Assembly (NCBI GenBank): GCA_016712715.1
Contig: JADJQM010000001.1
Location: 1,135,001-1,199,000, forward strand
Origin: Rhodospirillaceae bacterium
GTDB taxonomy: Bacteria > Pseudomonadota > Alphaproteobacteria > Dongiales > Dongiaceae
Reading direction: 5' to 3'
DNA length: 64,000 nucleotides
The first letter of the stretch is position 1, and every line of letters starts with the position of its first letter. The notes under the pieces were generated by a model. That model did not search any database. It was not told the origin of the DNA and saw only the letters and a list, made by a program, of their open reading frames with translations. This document shows positions 19,451-28,476 of this stretch, one piece after another. The position numbers and the translations under genes are program-made.

Positions 19451-20686
19451 ATGTCCGGCGAGAGGCGTATCGGTCACAACTTGCGCGTGGCAGCGGTGAT
19501 GGTGGCGCTTGGCGCCTTCATGTCCAGCTGCGGCGAGGAAAAGACGTCGCAACAAAGCAACGAAACAGCGACGACACCCGCAGCGAATCAAACGGCGACC
19601 GAAACGACCAACGCAGCGCCGACACAGGAAGCGGCGGTCACGCCGGCTCCCAGCGAAGAACCCAAAGTTCTGAATGTCTATAACTGGTCCGACTATATCG
19701 GCGAGACCACGATTGCCGATTTCGAGAAGGAGACCGGCATCAAGGTGCAGTATGACACCTACACCGGCAACGAGGATCTCGAGGCCAAGCTTGTCACCGG
19801 CGGGACGGGTTATGATGTCGTCTTCCCCTCCTCTTCATTCTTTGCGCGGCAGATTCGGATCGGTCTCTATCAGAAGCTCGACAAGAGCCTACTCACCAAT
19901 CTGAAGAACATGGATCCGTCCATCATGGCCATTCTTGCCAAGGACGCAGATCCGGGCAATGAACACGCTATTCCTTACATGTGGGGCACCAACGGGTTCT
20001 CCTACAATGTCGACATGCTGAAGGAACGCATGCCCGACGCCCCGCTCGACAGCTTGGCCATCATCTTCGATCCGAACATCCTCTCGAAATTCGCCGATTG
20101 CGGTGTCACCTTCCTCGATTCACCGGAAGACGTGTTTCCGCTGGCGCTTGCATATATGGGCAAGGATCCGACGTCGCAGAAGGAAGAGGACATCATCGCC
20201 GCCGCAGCCCTGGTGATGAAGGTGCGGCCCTATATCCGCAACTTCGACTCGCAGCAATATCTGACCTCGCTGCCGAATGGCGAGAACTGCATCTCGATGA
20301 GCTGGTCGGGCGACTATGCGACCGCCGCGACTCGAGCTGCCGAGGCCGGCCTCAAGATCAATCTCGCCTACACGATACCGAAGGAAGGCACCAACATCTG
20401 GTTCGATGGCATGCTGATCCCGGCAGATGCGCCGCATCCCAAGAACGCCAACCTGTTCCTCAATTACATGATGCGTCCAGAAGTGATCGCCGCCGCCACC
20501 AACTATACCTACTATGCCAATGCCAACCTGGCGGCCAAGGAGTTCGTGAACAAGGAAATCCTGGACGACCCGGCCATCTACCCGAACGAGGAAGTGATGA
20601 AGCGGGGATTCCCCTCCGTGGTCCGTTCCCAGGAACTCAGCCGTGTCATCACGCGCGAATGGACACGGGTGAAAACCGGTCAGTAG
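19451..20686 (+). CDS. potF: Polyamine-binding lipoprotein PotF-like (second copy)
   Basis: Intact counterpart of the copy upstream, 411 residues from the chosen start. GGGGAGG lies a few bases before ATG 19451; an earlier in-frame start at 19409 would place extra residues before the signal. The signal ends in FMSSC, a lipobox variant, followed by a Thr/Ala/Gln-rich linker of about 40 residues, then VLNVYNWSDYIGETTIADFE. Acidic and aromatic ligand-site residues typical of PotF/PotD are plausible (NWSDY, WGTNG, SMSWSGDY). Membrane tethering of a binding protein is unusual in a Gram-negative cell. Confidence 0.92.
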   Translation: MSGERRIGHNLRVAAVMVALGAFMSSCGEEKTSQQSNETATTPAANQTATETTNAAPTQEAAVTPAPSEEPKVLNVYNWSDYIGETTIADFEKETGIKVQYDTYTGNEDLEAKLVTGGTGYDVVFPSSSFFARQIRIGLYQKLDKSLLTNLKNMDPSIMAILAKDADPGNEHAIPYMWGTNGFSYNVDMLKERMPDAPLDSLAIIFDPNILSKFADCGVTFLDSPEDVFPLALAYMGKDPTSQKEEDIIAAAALVMKVRPYIRNFDSQQYLTSLPNGENCISMSWSGDYATAATRAAEAGLKINLAYTIPKEGTNIWFDGMLIPADAPHPKNANLFLNYMMRPEVIAAATNYTYYANANLAAKEFVNKEILDDPAIYPNEEVMKRGFPSVVRSQELSRVITREWTRVKTGQ

Positions 20687-20692
20687 AAAACA

Positions 20693-20727
20693 CGGCGGCG
20701 CCGGCCTCGGCGCCGCCGCTTCCTTTT
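20693..20727 (+). terminator. Strong terminator between potF copy 2 and potG
   Basis: An 11-bp perfect GC-only stem (CGGCGGCGCCG and complement, loop GCCT) followed by CTTCCTTTTT, starting seven bases after the potF stop. The ABC genes start only 47 bases beyond it with no obvious promoter, so partial read-through probably sets the ratio of receptor to transporter. Confidence 0.88.
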
Positions 20728-20773
20728 TGACAGTGCCTAGGCCCGAACCGGGTCAGCAGCGACAGGAAACATC

Positions 20774-21919
20774 ATGGCGGCTGAACGAGCAAAAGCGGAA
20801 CCCACCTCCCAGATCTGGAACGATCCGAACGCGCAGCCTTACATTCGCATCGAGAACGTCACGAAGAAGTTCGGCGATTTCGTCGCGGTCAACAATGTAT
20901 CCGCCAACATCTATCGCGGCGAACTGTTCGCGCTGCTGGGCGGTTCAGGCTGCGGCAAGACGACCTTGCTGCGCATGCTGGCTGGCTTCGAACAGCCGAC
21001 ATCGGGCAAGATTTACATTGATGGCGTCGACATGGCGAACATTCCGCCTTATGAGCGACCAACCAACATGATGTTCCAATCCTATGCGCTGTTCCCGCAT
21101 ATGACAGTCGAACAGAACGTCGCCTTCGGGCTCAAGCAGGACAAAACGCCACCCGATCAGATCAAATCCAGGGTCGGCGCTATTCTCGACATGGTGCAGA
21201 TGCGTCAGTTTGCCCACCGCAAGCCGCATCAACTCTCAGGTGGCCAACGCCAGCGCGTGGCGCTTGCCCGTTCGCTGGTCAAGGAACCCAAGCTGCTGCT
21301 GCTCGACGAGCCCTTGGGTGCCCTTGACAAGAAACTGCGCGAAGCAACCCAGTTCGAGATCATGAACATCCAGGATCGCCTCGGCATCACCTTTATCGTC
21401 GTGACCCACGACCAGGAAGAGGCGATGACGCTGTCGACCCGGATCGGCGTCATGAACAACGGGCATATCGTGCAGGTGGGCACGCCGAAGGAAATCTACG
21501 AATATCCCAACACCAAGTTCGTTGCCGACTTTATTGGCTCGGTCAACCTGTTCGAAGGCAACATCGTCGAAGACGAGCCCGGCCATGTGTTGATCGAATC
21601 GGCCGAGGCCGGATGCCCGATTTATATCGACCACGGTATTTCGGCGGCGCCCGGTGCCAAAGTGTGGGTGGCCATCCGCCCCGAAAAGATGGAACTGGAC
21701 AAGACCAATCCCGGTGACGCCAACAACTGCGCACCCGGCATCGTCAAGGGCATCGCCTATATGGGCAACATGTCCGTCTACCTGATCAAGCTCGACAGCG
21801 GCAAGGAAGTCAAAGTCACCATGTCGAACCAACGCCGCGCCGCCGAGCATGCGATCGACTGGGACGACCGGGTCTATGTCACCTGGCACGCCAACAGCCC
21901 CGTCGCTTTATTGAGCTGA
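20774..21919 (+). CDS. potG: Polyamine ABC transporter ATP-binding protein PotG
   Basis: ATPase of the polyamine importer, 381 residues. All motifs are intact: Walker A GGSGCGKT (56-63), Q-loop in MMFQSYALFPH, signature LSGGQRQRVALARSL, Walker B LLLLDEPLGALD and the switch histidine in VVTHDQEEAMTL. A TOBE domain fills the last 100 residues. AGGA precedes the ATG at 20774. Its neighbours potH and potI follow with 8- and minus 4-base spacing, so the three form one operon. Confidence 0.95.
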   Translation: MAAERAKAEPTSQIWNDPNAQPYIRIENVTKKFGDFVAVNNVSANIYRGELFALLGGSGCGKTTLLRMLAGFEQPTSGKIYIDGVDMANIPPYERPTNMMFQSYALFPHMTVEQNVAFGLKQDKTPPDQIKSRVGAILDMVQMRQFAHRKPHQLSGGQRQRVALARSLVKEPKLLLLDEPLGALDKKLREATQFEIMNIQDRLGITFIVVTHDQEEAMTLSTRIGVMNNGHIVQVGTPKEIYEYPNTKFVADFIGSVNLFEGNIVEDEPGHVLIESAEAGCPIYIDHGISAAPGAKVWVAIRPEKMELDKTNPGDANNCAPGIVKGIAYMGNMSVYLIKLDSGKEVKVTMSNQRRAAEHAIDWDDRVYVTWHANSPVALLS

Positions 21920-21927
21920 GGCGGCAC

Positions 21928-22875
21928 ATGGCATCCGACATTCCCCAGCAGACTTCCCTGCCGCTTGGCGGGCCGATCCGCAGTGTTCTCACAGCCCTCG
22001 GCTTCAAGCCCCGTACAGCAGTTATCCTGGTTCCCTATCTGTGGCTGACTATCTTCTTCGTCGTTCCTTGCATCATCATCCTGAAGCTCAGCTTCGCCCA
22101 GACCATCATCGCGCAGCCGCCTTACACGCCGATGTTCGGGCCAGAGAGCGTGCCGCACGATCAACTGTTCGACAATTTCAAGCGGTTGTTCCACGATTCG
22201 CTCTACTACAAAGCCTATCTGAACTCACTCACCCTCGCCTTCTTCTCGACCATCATCTGCCTGCTCATCGGCTATCCGATGGCCTATGGCATCGCCCGCT
22301 GCACGCCATCGACGCGGGCCCTGCTGCTGCTGGCGATCATCCTGCCCTTCTGGACCTCGTTCCTCATTCGCGTCTATGCGTGGAAGAGCATCCTCAACAA
22401 GGAAGGCGTGGTCAATGACGTGTTGCTGGCGCTCGGCATCATCGACGAGCCATTGCTGATCCTCTACACGCCGACCGCGATGTATATCGGCATCGTCTAT
22501 ACCTATCTGCCGTTCATGATCCTGCCGCTCTATGCCAATCTCGAAAAGATGGACATGTCCCTGCTAGAGGCAGCAGCCGATCTCGGCTGCCGGCCATTGA
22601 AGGCCTTCTGCGTCATCACTATTCCGCTCTCGCTCCCTGGCATCATCGCCGGCGCCTTGCTGGTGTTCATTCCGGCAGTCGGCGAATATGTCATCCCGGA
22701 ACTGCTGGGTGGCCCCGATGCGCTGATGATAGGCCAGGTCGTCGCCGTCGAATTCTTCCAGAACCGTGATTGGCCCATGGCATCCGCCGTTGCCGTGGCC
22801 ATCCTTATCATCCTGGTGGTCCCGATCATGGCGTTCCAGTACTTCCAGAACAAATCCCAGGAGGCGCCGAAATGA
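21928..22875 (+). CDS. potH: Polyamine ABC transporter permease PotH
   Basis: Inner-membrane permease of 315 residues with about six membrane segments. The coupling (EAA) loop reads EAAADLGCRPLKAFCVITIP near residues 213-232, which contacts the PotG ATPase. GAGG precedes ATG 21928. The stop overlaps the start of potI by four bases (ATGA at 22872-22875). Confidence 0.94.
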   Translation: MASDIPQQTSLPLGGPIRSVLTALGFKPRTAVILVPYLWLTIFFVVPCIIILKLSFAQTIIAQPPYTPMFGPESVPHDQLFDNFKRLFHDSLYYKAYLNSLTLAFFSTIICLLIGYPMAYGIARCTPSTRALLLLAIILPFWTSFLIRVYAWKSILNKEGVVNDVLLALGIIDEPLLILYTPTAMYIGIVYTYLPFMILPLYANLEKMDMSLLEAAADLGCRPLKAFCVITIPLSLPGIIAGALLVFIPAVGEYVIPELLGGPDALMIGQVVAVEFFQNRDWPMASAVAVAILIILVVPIMAFQYFQNKSQEAPK

Positions 22876-23713
22876 CCAAGCGTCTCTCCTGGTTCATTCT
22901 GCTGATGCTGGTTCTGGGCTTTGTGTTCCTCTATGGGCCAATCCTGGTACTGGTGACTTACTCCTTCAACGACAACAAACTGATGACCCTGTGGGGCGGA
23001 TTCTCGACACGCTGGTATCCAGTGCTGTTGCAGGAGCAAGCGGTGCTGGATGCTGCCAAGCACAGTTTCATCATCGCAGCGGTGAGCGCCACCTTCGCAA
23101 CGGTGCTCGGCACCATGGCGGGTTACGTCCTCGCCCGATATCGCAAGTTCCATGGCCGCATCGCCTTCAGCGGCATGGTGACTGCGCCACTGGTCATGCC
23201 GGAAGTCATCACCGGCCTGTCCCTGCTGCTGCTGTTCAAGGCTTCGCAGCAGATAATTGGTTGGCCCGGGCGCATGGATTTCTGGACTGTAACGCTCGCC
23301 CACATCACCTTTCCATGTCCTATGTCACCGTGGTCATGCAGTCGCGCTTTTCCGTCTTCGATATGTCGCTGGAGGAGGCGGCCCTCGATCTCGGGGCGAA
23401 GCCCTTGAAGACCTTCCTGGTTATCACCCTGCCGATTGTCGCGCCGGCAGTGATTTCCGGCTGGCTGCTCGCCTTCACCATCTCGCTCGATGATCTGGTC
23501 ATCACGCTCTATACCAACGGTCCGGGCTGGGGGACCTTGCCGCAGCTGATCTTCTCGAAGGTCCGGCGCGGCGTCGATCCCACGATCAATGCCCTGGCAA
23601 CGATGATCATCGCGGTGGTGGCGACGGGCGTCATCACCTCGCACATCCTGATGACGCGGAGCGAGAAGCGGCGGCAGCGGGATATCCAGGCCGCCCTGCA
23701 GACCAACAAATAG
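22872..23713 (+). pseudogene. potI: Polyamine ABC transporter permease PotI-like, broken by a -1 frameshift
   Basis: Second permease of the importer. The first frame reads from MTKRLSWFILLMLVLGFVFL to LAHITF and then loses sense at a TTT run at 23310-23312; the next frame continues SMSYVTVVMQSRF and carries the complete coupling loop EEAALDLGAKPLKTFLVITL to the end at 23713. One added base gives a 280-residue protein, the usual PotI length. It is the second broken gene in the same operon (with potF copy 1). Both halves are well conserved, so a sequencing indel is likely. Confidence 0.88.
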
Positions 23714-23733
23714 CTCGATGGATGTGAACCGGT

Positions 23734-23757
23734 CGGCGCCGTCCACAATGGGCGCCG
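23734..23757. terminator. Possible terminator between potI and the EAL gene
   Basis: A 7-bp GC stem (CGGCGCC and complement, 10-base loop) between two convergent genes. No T-run follows on either strand, so only moderate support. Confidence 0.4.
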
Positions 23758-23766
23758 CCGCCTTCG

Positions 23767-25833
23767 TTACCCGGCGATGCGTTTGGTGGATTTGCGCTGT
23801 TCGCGCATCAAGTCAAGGCAGGCAGAGACCGTGAGCGGCTTCCCGTAACGCCAGCCCTGGCCGAACTCGCAGCCGCGTTCCTTGAGGAGCTTTTCCTCCT
23901 CCTCATGCTCGATCCCCTCGGCCACGACCTTGAGATCGAACAGGCGGGCGAGCTGCAGAATGGCTTCAACCATCTTCACGCCGCTGGTATCGGCGGTCAT
24001 GGCTGTGACGAAGGAACGATCCACTTTCAAGGTATCGACCGGCAGGCGCCGCAGGAGGCTGAGACTCGAATAGCCCGTGCCGAAATCGTCGAGCGACAGG
24101 CCGACGCCGATTTCCTTGAGGCGCTTGAGCAGCTTCATGGTCAGTTCAAAATCCCGCATCACGGCGCTTTCGGTGATCTCAAGCTTGAGATGCTCGGGAG
24201 CCAGCCGATGTTCGCGCAGGGCCTGTCGCACGATCTCGGGCAGGGCCGGACCGTCCAACTGACGAGAAGACACATTGACGCTGATGAACAGGTCGGCATT
24301 GCCCTCCTGGTCGAGCCATTCCCGGCCCTGGCGACAGGCCTCCTGCACGACCCATGTGCCGATCGGCACGATGAGACCTGTCTCCTCGGCGATCGGGATG
24401 AACTCCATTGGCGGTATCAGGCCGCGTTGGGCGTGCTGCCAGCGGACCAAGGCCTCGAACCCGGCAAGGCGCCCGGTGTTGAGGTCGATGATCGGCTGGT
24501 AGAGGAGGACGAGTTCATTGCGTTTGAGGGCTAGATGCAGTTCAGCCTCGATCCGCAGGCGGTCGCGCGCTCGACGCTGCATATCCGGATCGAACACGAC
24601 CTCCTGCCCGCCACCCTCGGCGCGGGCCTTGTTGAGGGCCGCCGTGGCGTCGCGGATGAGATCCTCGGCACTCTGGTGATGCGCCTGGGCCTGTGCCATG
24701 CCGATCGAGAGACTGAGCAGGACACTCTCGTCACCCAGGGTGATTGGCTCTTCGGCGGCGGCGCGGACTCGGTGCGAAACGCGCACCAGATCGGTATCGT
24801 CGCGCATCACGTCGAGGAGAATGCACATGGTGTTCTCGCCCATGATGGTGAGCGTATCAGTCGTGCGCAACGTACCGACCAGGCGTTGCGAGACGACTTT
24901 CTGGACGGCGTCGCAGAAGACCTGGCCATAGGCCTCGCGCATCGTCTCGTAGCGATCGATCTGCAGCAGGATGATGCCGAAATTGGCCGAAGATTTGCGC
25001 CGGTTCTTCACGATGGTCTGATTGAGACGGTCATACAGCACAATCCGATTCGGCAAACCGGTCATCGCATCGGTGAGCTTGCGCTCGCTGATGTCGGTGA
25101 GGGATCCGGCGATGCGGAACGCCTTACCGGTTGCGTTGCGCTGGCCCGTGCCGCGTACCAGGAACCAACGATAGGTCTGGTTGCGGTGCTGCATACGGCA
25201 TTCCATCTGCAGAGAGAGCGTAATGCCCTCAAGATGATTGCGCAGTTCCACCTGGAACTGGTCGACATCATCGGGATGGATTATGGCCAGCCAGTCTTCG
25301 AGACGCTTGAATCCGTCGTCGCCATTGCGCCCAAGCAATTCAGCACATCGCGGCGACATGAACAGCGCGTCGTCGCTCAACGTGAGGTCCCAGATGCCGT
25401 CGCTGGAACCGGCTACGGCGAGGGCGAAGCGGTCGCGCTCAAGCCGGCTCGCTGCAATGGCTCGGGCGCGCGACAACTGACTGCGAATCCGGGCCAACAA
25501 TTCGGCGGCGTGAATCGGCACGGTGAGAAAGTCATCGGCACCGCAGGACAGGCAATGCTCAACCAGCGTCTCCTCGCCCGGATCGACGAGGAAAACGATC
25601 GGGAATCGGTCCGACCCGTGGTCGGTGCGTATCGCCTTGATGAAGTCGCCATCCGTGCCCGACCTTGCACGCATCAGGAGCAGGTCCGCCGGGGGATCAC
25701 CACCCTTGTCGCCAATGAGCGTCTCGCGCGACGTCACCCACTCAAGGCGATACCGGTCATCGCCCAAGGCAGCACGAATGGCCGCGTTTTCCGCGTCGTC
25801 ACTCAGCAGACAGAGAATGTGGCCGTCATGCAT
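23767..25833 (-). CDS. Pseudo-receiver / PAS / degenerate GGDEF / EAL protein (probable c-di-GMP phosphodiesterase)
   Basis: A cytoplasmic signalling protein of 688 residues. Domains in order: a receiver-like fold (1-125) whose phospho-acceptor position is Arg (LLLMRARSG) and whose lysine is replaced (LTVPI); a PAS domain (about 140-250); a GGDEF domain whose active loop reads MGENT (331-335), so no cyclase activity is expected; and an EAL domain with a full catalytic set (EALVRW from Glu460, SVNVSS, EITES, DDFGTGYSSL, LKVDRSFV, AEGIE). It should hydrolyse c-di-GMP, perhaps tuned by GTP bound to the GGDEF part. The start at 25833 is chosen because the upstream 30 codons (to 25923) look non-coding. 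Confidence 0.88.
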   Translation of the reverse strand: MHDGHILCLLSDDAENAAIRAALGDDRYRLEWVTSRETLIGDKGGDPPADLLLMRARSGTDGDFIKAIRTDHGSDRFPIVFLVDPGEETLVEHCLSCGADDFLTVPIHAAELLARIRSQLSRARAIAASRLERDRFALAVAGSSDGIWDLTLSDDALFMSPRCAELLGRNGDDGFKRLEDWLAIIHPDDVDQFQVELRNHLEGITLSLQMECRMQHRNQTYRWFLVRGTGQRNATGKAFRIAGSLTDISERKLTDAMTGLPNRIVLYDRLNQTIVKNRRKSSANFGIILLQIDRYETMREAYGQVFCDAVQKVVSQRLVGTLRTTDTLTIMGENTMCILLDVMRDDTDLVRVSHRVRAAAEEPITLGDESVLLSLSIGMAQAQAHHQSAEDLIRDATAALNKARAEGGGQEVVFDPDMQRRARDRLRIEAELHLALKRNELVLLYQPIIDLNTGRLAGFEALVRWQHAQRGLIPPMEFIPIAEETGLIVPIGTWVVQEACRQGREWLDQEGNADLFISVNVSSRQLDGPALPEIVRQALREHRLAPEHLKLEITESAVMRDFELTMKLLKRLKEIGVGLSLDDFGTGYSSLSLLRRLPVDTLKVDRSFVTAMTADTSGVKMVEAILQLARLFDLKVVAEGIEHEEEEKLLKERGCEFGQGWRYGKPLTVSACLDLMREQRKSTKRIAG

Positions 25834-26099
25834 TGCGCCACCCGGCTCGGCCTGGACGCAACCGGCGCCCCTGCAGTGAGGGTTTGACCACCCAGAGTCG
25901 CCCCAACGGGCGTTTTCAGGCAATCACGGAATTGATCCTCGTTACCTAGAGTGAATTGATTAAAGATAGGTTAGCAACGCTCTAGCTAGCTGAAATAGTG
26001 ACAAAATATCGTGATTGGCAGGGGCATGGCATCATCACGCCAACTTGCCAGTCATCGGACGCCCTGCCTATATTGCGCCGCCCATTGCATCGCAGCAGC

Positions 26100-27431
26100 A
26101 TGACAGACACAACCGCCCCAGCGCCTCAATCGACCCATTTCCGCATCGTTGCTTTGGCGGTTCCGGCGATCCTTGCCAATTTCTCAGCGGTATTGCCCAA
26201 TCTGGTCGACACCGCCCTGGTCGGCCAGACGGGGGATGCCACCGCCCTGGGCGGCATCTCCGTGGGTGCTGCCTTGGCTGCCCTGGTATTGTGGGCCTTC
26301 GCCTTCCTGCGCCTGGGGACAGCCGGCTTCACCGCCCAGGCCTTTGGCGCCGAGGATGGTGACGAGATCAAGGCGACGCTGAACCGGGCTCTTTCACTCG
26401 CCTGGATTTTCGGTTGCGTGGTGCTTCTCGTCATGGTGCCTCTGGCATATGTCACGGTGCCGCTGTTCGGATCCAGCGAGGCCGTGGCGGATCTTGCCGC
26501 GCGCTACTTCCACTATCGCCTGTTCAGTGCTCCCTTCGACTTCACGAACTACGTCATTCTTGGTTGGCTCATTGGCCTGCAACGCATGGGGCGCGCCTTG
26601 GCACTCCAGCTCCTGCTCAATGGACTGAATATCGCGCTCTGCTATATCCTGGTCTTTCGCTTCCATCTGGGTGTCGATGGCGCCGCAATCGCGACGGCAA
26701 TTGCTCAAACGGTGACGGCGATCGTCGGCTTTGTGGTCGTGCGACGGCTGCTGCGCATCGTGCCACTCAGCGACGACGCAGGTTCGTTGATCGATCTCGA
26801 CAAATTGTTCGTGCTGATCTCGGTCAATTTCGACATTTTCCTGCGCACTCTGGCGATCATGTTCATCATGGCGTATTTCGTCGGCCTCGGCGCACGCATG
26901 GGCGATGCTACGGTGGCCGCGAACCAGGTGCTGTTCGTCCTGCTGGCTGCAATCGCGCAGACCTTTGATGGCTGTGCCCAATCCACCGAAACGCTCGTGG
27001 GGCAGGCTGTCGGCGCGCGCGACCGACGGCAGTTGCGAAATGTCGTCTGGGGGTCTTTGCTCTGGACTCTGCTCATAGCGGCGGCATTTTCTGCCCTGCT
27101 CTACAGGTTCGGGCCGACAATCATCGGCGTGTTTTCCAGCGATCCGCCCGTGGTCGCGTTGGCCAGCCCATATCTGCCCTGGCTGGTGGCGACGCCGCTG
27201 GTGGCGTTCTGGTGCTACACCCTTGACGGCGTCTTCATCGGTGCCACGCGGGGGCGCGAGATGCGCAACGGGATGATCATCGCCGGCCTGGGTGCCATCA
27301 TCGCCCAGTACTTTCTCATCCCTGCCTTCGGGAATCATGGCCTATGGGCATCTCTGATGCTGTTCTTTGGCCTGCGCGCCGCGACACTCTATCTTTGGTA
27401 TCCCCGCATCCCGAGGGCCCTGGCACATTGA
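26100..27431 (+). CDS. MATE-family efflux protein (DinF-like)
   Basis: A 443-residue cation-coupled exporter with 12 predicted membrane segments. It starts RIVALAVPAILANFSAVLPNLVDTALVG, a clear MATE opening, and repeats the pattern in the second half (VAANQVLFVLLAAIAQTFDGCAQSTETLVGQAVG). The DinF branch is likely from these motifs. ATG 26100 is chosen because the preceding 34 in-frame codons do not look like protein; the ribosome binding site is weak. Substrate unknown. Confidence 0.9.
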   Translation: MTDTTAPAPQSTHFRIVALAVPAILANFSAVLPNLVDTALVGQTGDATALGGISVGAALAALVLWAFAFLRLGTAGFTAQAFGAEDGDEIKATLNRALSLAWIFGCVVLLVMVPLAYVTVPLFGSSEAVADLAARYFHYRLFSAPFDFTNYVILGWLIGLQRMGRALALQLLLNGLNIALCYILVFRFHLGVDGAAIATAIAQTVTAIVGFVVVRRLLRIVPLSDDAGSLIDLDKLFVLISVNFDIFLRTLAIMFIMAYFVGLGARMGDATVAANQVLFVLLAAIAQTFDGCAQSTETLVGQAVGARDRRQLRNVVWGSLLWTLLIAAAFSALLYRFGPTIIGVFSSDPPVVALASPYLPWLVATPLVAFWCYTLDGVFIGATRGREMRNGMIIAGLGAIIAQYFLIPAFGNHGLWASLMLFFGLRAATLYLWYPRIPRALAH

Positions 27432-27495
27432 GTGGCGCAGCGCTGGCGAAATGACCGCCGCTATGGCACATTCGCGGATTATTCAGGAGGTTCCG

Positions 27496-27981
27496 ATGCC
27501 GTCATTTGACATCGTTTCAAAGACCGAGCTGGCCGAGGTCGACAATGCCGTGCAGGGCGTGGTCCGCGAGATCGCGACCCGCTTCGATTTCAAGGGCTCG
27601 AAATGCACCGTCGAACGCAAGGACGAGCTCATCACAATCAACGCCGATGACGATCTGAAGCTGAAGCAGGTTCAGGATCTGCTGAAGGTCTACATCACGC
27701 GCCGCAAGCTGGATGCCAACTGCCTCGAGTTCAAGGAAGAGCAGAAGGCGACCGGCAACTCGCGCCGGCAGGAAGTCGTCGTGAAGCAGGGACTGGACCA
27801 GAAGCTGGCCAAGCAGATCGTCAAGGACATCAAGGACAGCAAACTGAAGGTCCAGGTTTCGATTCAGGGCGACGAGCTGCGCGTCACGGGCAAGAAGCGC
27901 GACGATCTCCAGGATGCGATCGCTTTTGTCAAAGGGCTCAAGATCGAGCAGCCGCTGCAATTCACCAATTTCCGCGACTGA
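27496..27981 (+). CDS. yajQ: YajQ-family nucleotide-binding protein
   Basis: A 161-residue cytoplasmic protein of the YajQ family, members of which bind c-di-GMP or nucleotides and act with regulators. It begins PSFDIVSKTELAEVDNAVQG and shows TRFDFKGSK and QVSIQGDELRVTGKKRDDLQ, the conserved halves of the two-domain fold. AGGAGG lies six bases before ATG 27496, which decides the start. Its nearness to the EAL phosphodiesterase gene is suggestive but not proof of a link. Confidence 0.95.
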   Translation: MPSFDIVSKTELAEVDNAVQGVVREIATRFDFKGSKCTVERKDELITINADDDLKLKQVQDLLKVYITRRKLDANCLEFKEEQKATGNSRRQEVVVKQGLDQKLAKQIVKDIKDSKLKVQVSIQGDELRVTGKKRDDLQDAIAFVKGLKIEQPLQFTNFRD

Positions 27982-27990
27982 GGTTACGCC

Positions 27991-28452
27991 TTGATTCACC
28001 CCGTCATTCGAATCGAGACTCCGGACCAGCCTGAAGTCCACGCCTTGCTGCAGGTCAGCGACGCTTATTACGCGGCACTCTACCCAGCCGAGAGCAATCA
28101 CCTGGTCGACGTTTCTTCGCTGCAGCACCCGGATACGACATTTTTCGTCGCCCGCGTCGATGGCGCTATGCGCGGCATTGCGGCGATTCTGCGCCAATCA
28201 GGCTATGGTGAAATCAAACGCATGTTCGTCGATCCGACGGCACGTGGCCTGAAGCTCGGCAGCCGCCTGCTGGCGGCGCTGGAAGCGGATGCCCGCGCGG
28301 TCGGTCTCCACTGCCTGCGCCTGGAGACCGGCATCCGGCAAGCGGAAGCAATCGCCCTGTACCGTAGCGCCGGTTTTTACGGAATCGAGCCGTTTGGCGC
28401 TTACCAGGCCGATCCAAATTCGCTGTTCATGGAAAAGGCACTCGCCGCCTAG
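27991..28452 (+). CDS. GNAT-family acetyltransferase
   Basis: A 153-residue N-acetyltransferase. The acetyl-CoA loop is MFVDPTARGLKLGSRLLAALE (about residues 74-94) and the late LYRSAGFYGIEPFG matches motif B. The start is TTG at 27991, with GAGG eight bases before. It lies nine bases after yajQ and is probably co-transcribed. The acceptor is unknown. Confidence 0.87.
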   Translation: MIHPVIRIETPDQPEVHALLQVSDAYYAALYPAESNHLVDVSSLQHPDTTFFVARVDGAMRGIAAILRQSGYGEIKRMFVDPTARGLKLGSRLLAALEADARAVGLHCLRLETGIRQAEAIALYRSAGFYGIEPFGAYQADPNSLFMEKALAA

Positions 28453-28476
28453 ACGTCTCACTCAGGAAACATCGTC

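Noticed and set aside
24535..25887. Plus-strand open frame of 450 codons opposite the EAL protein gene
   Set aside because: Antisense shadow; no start signal or domain.
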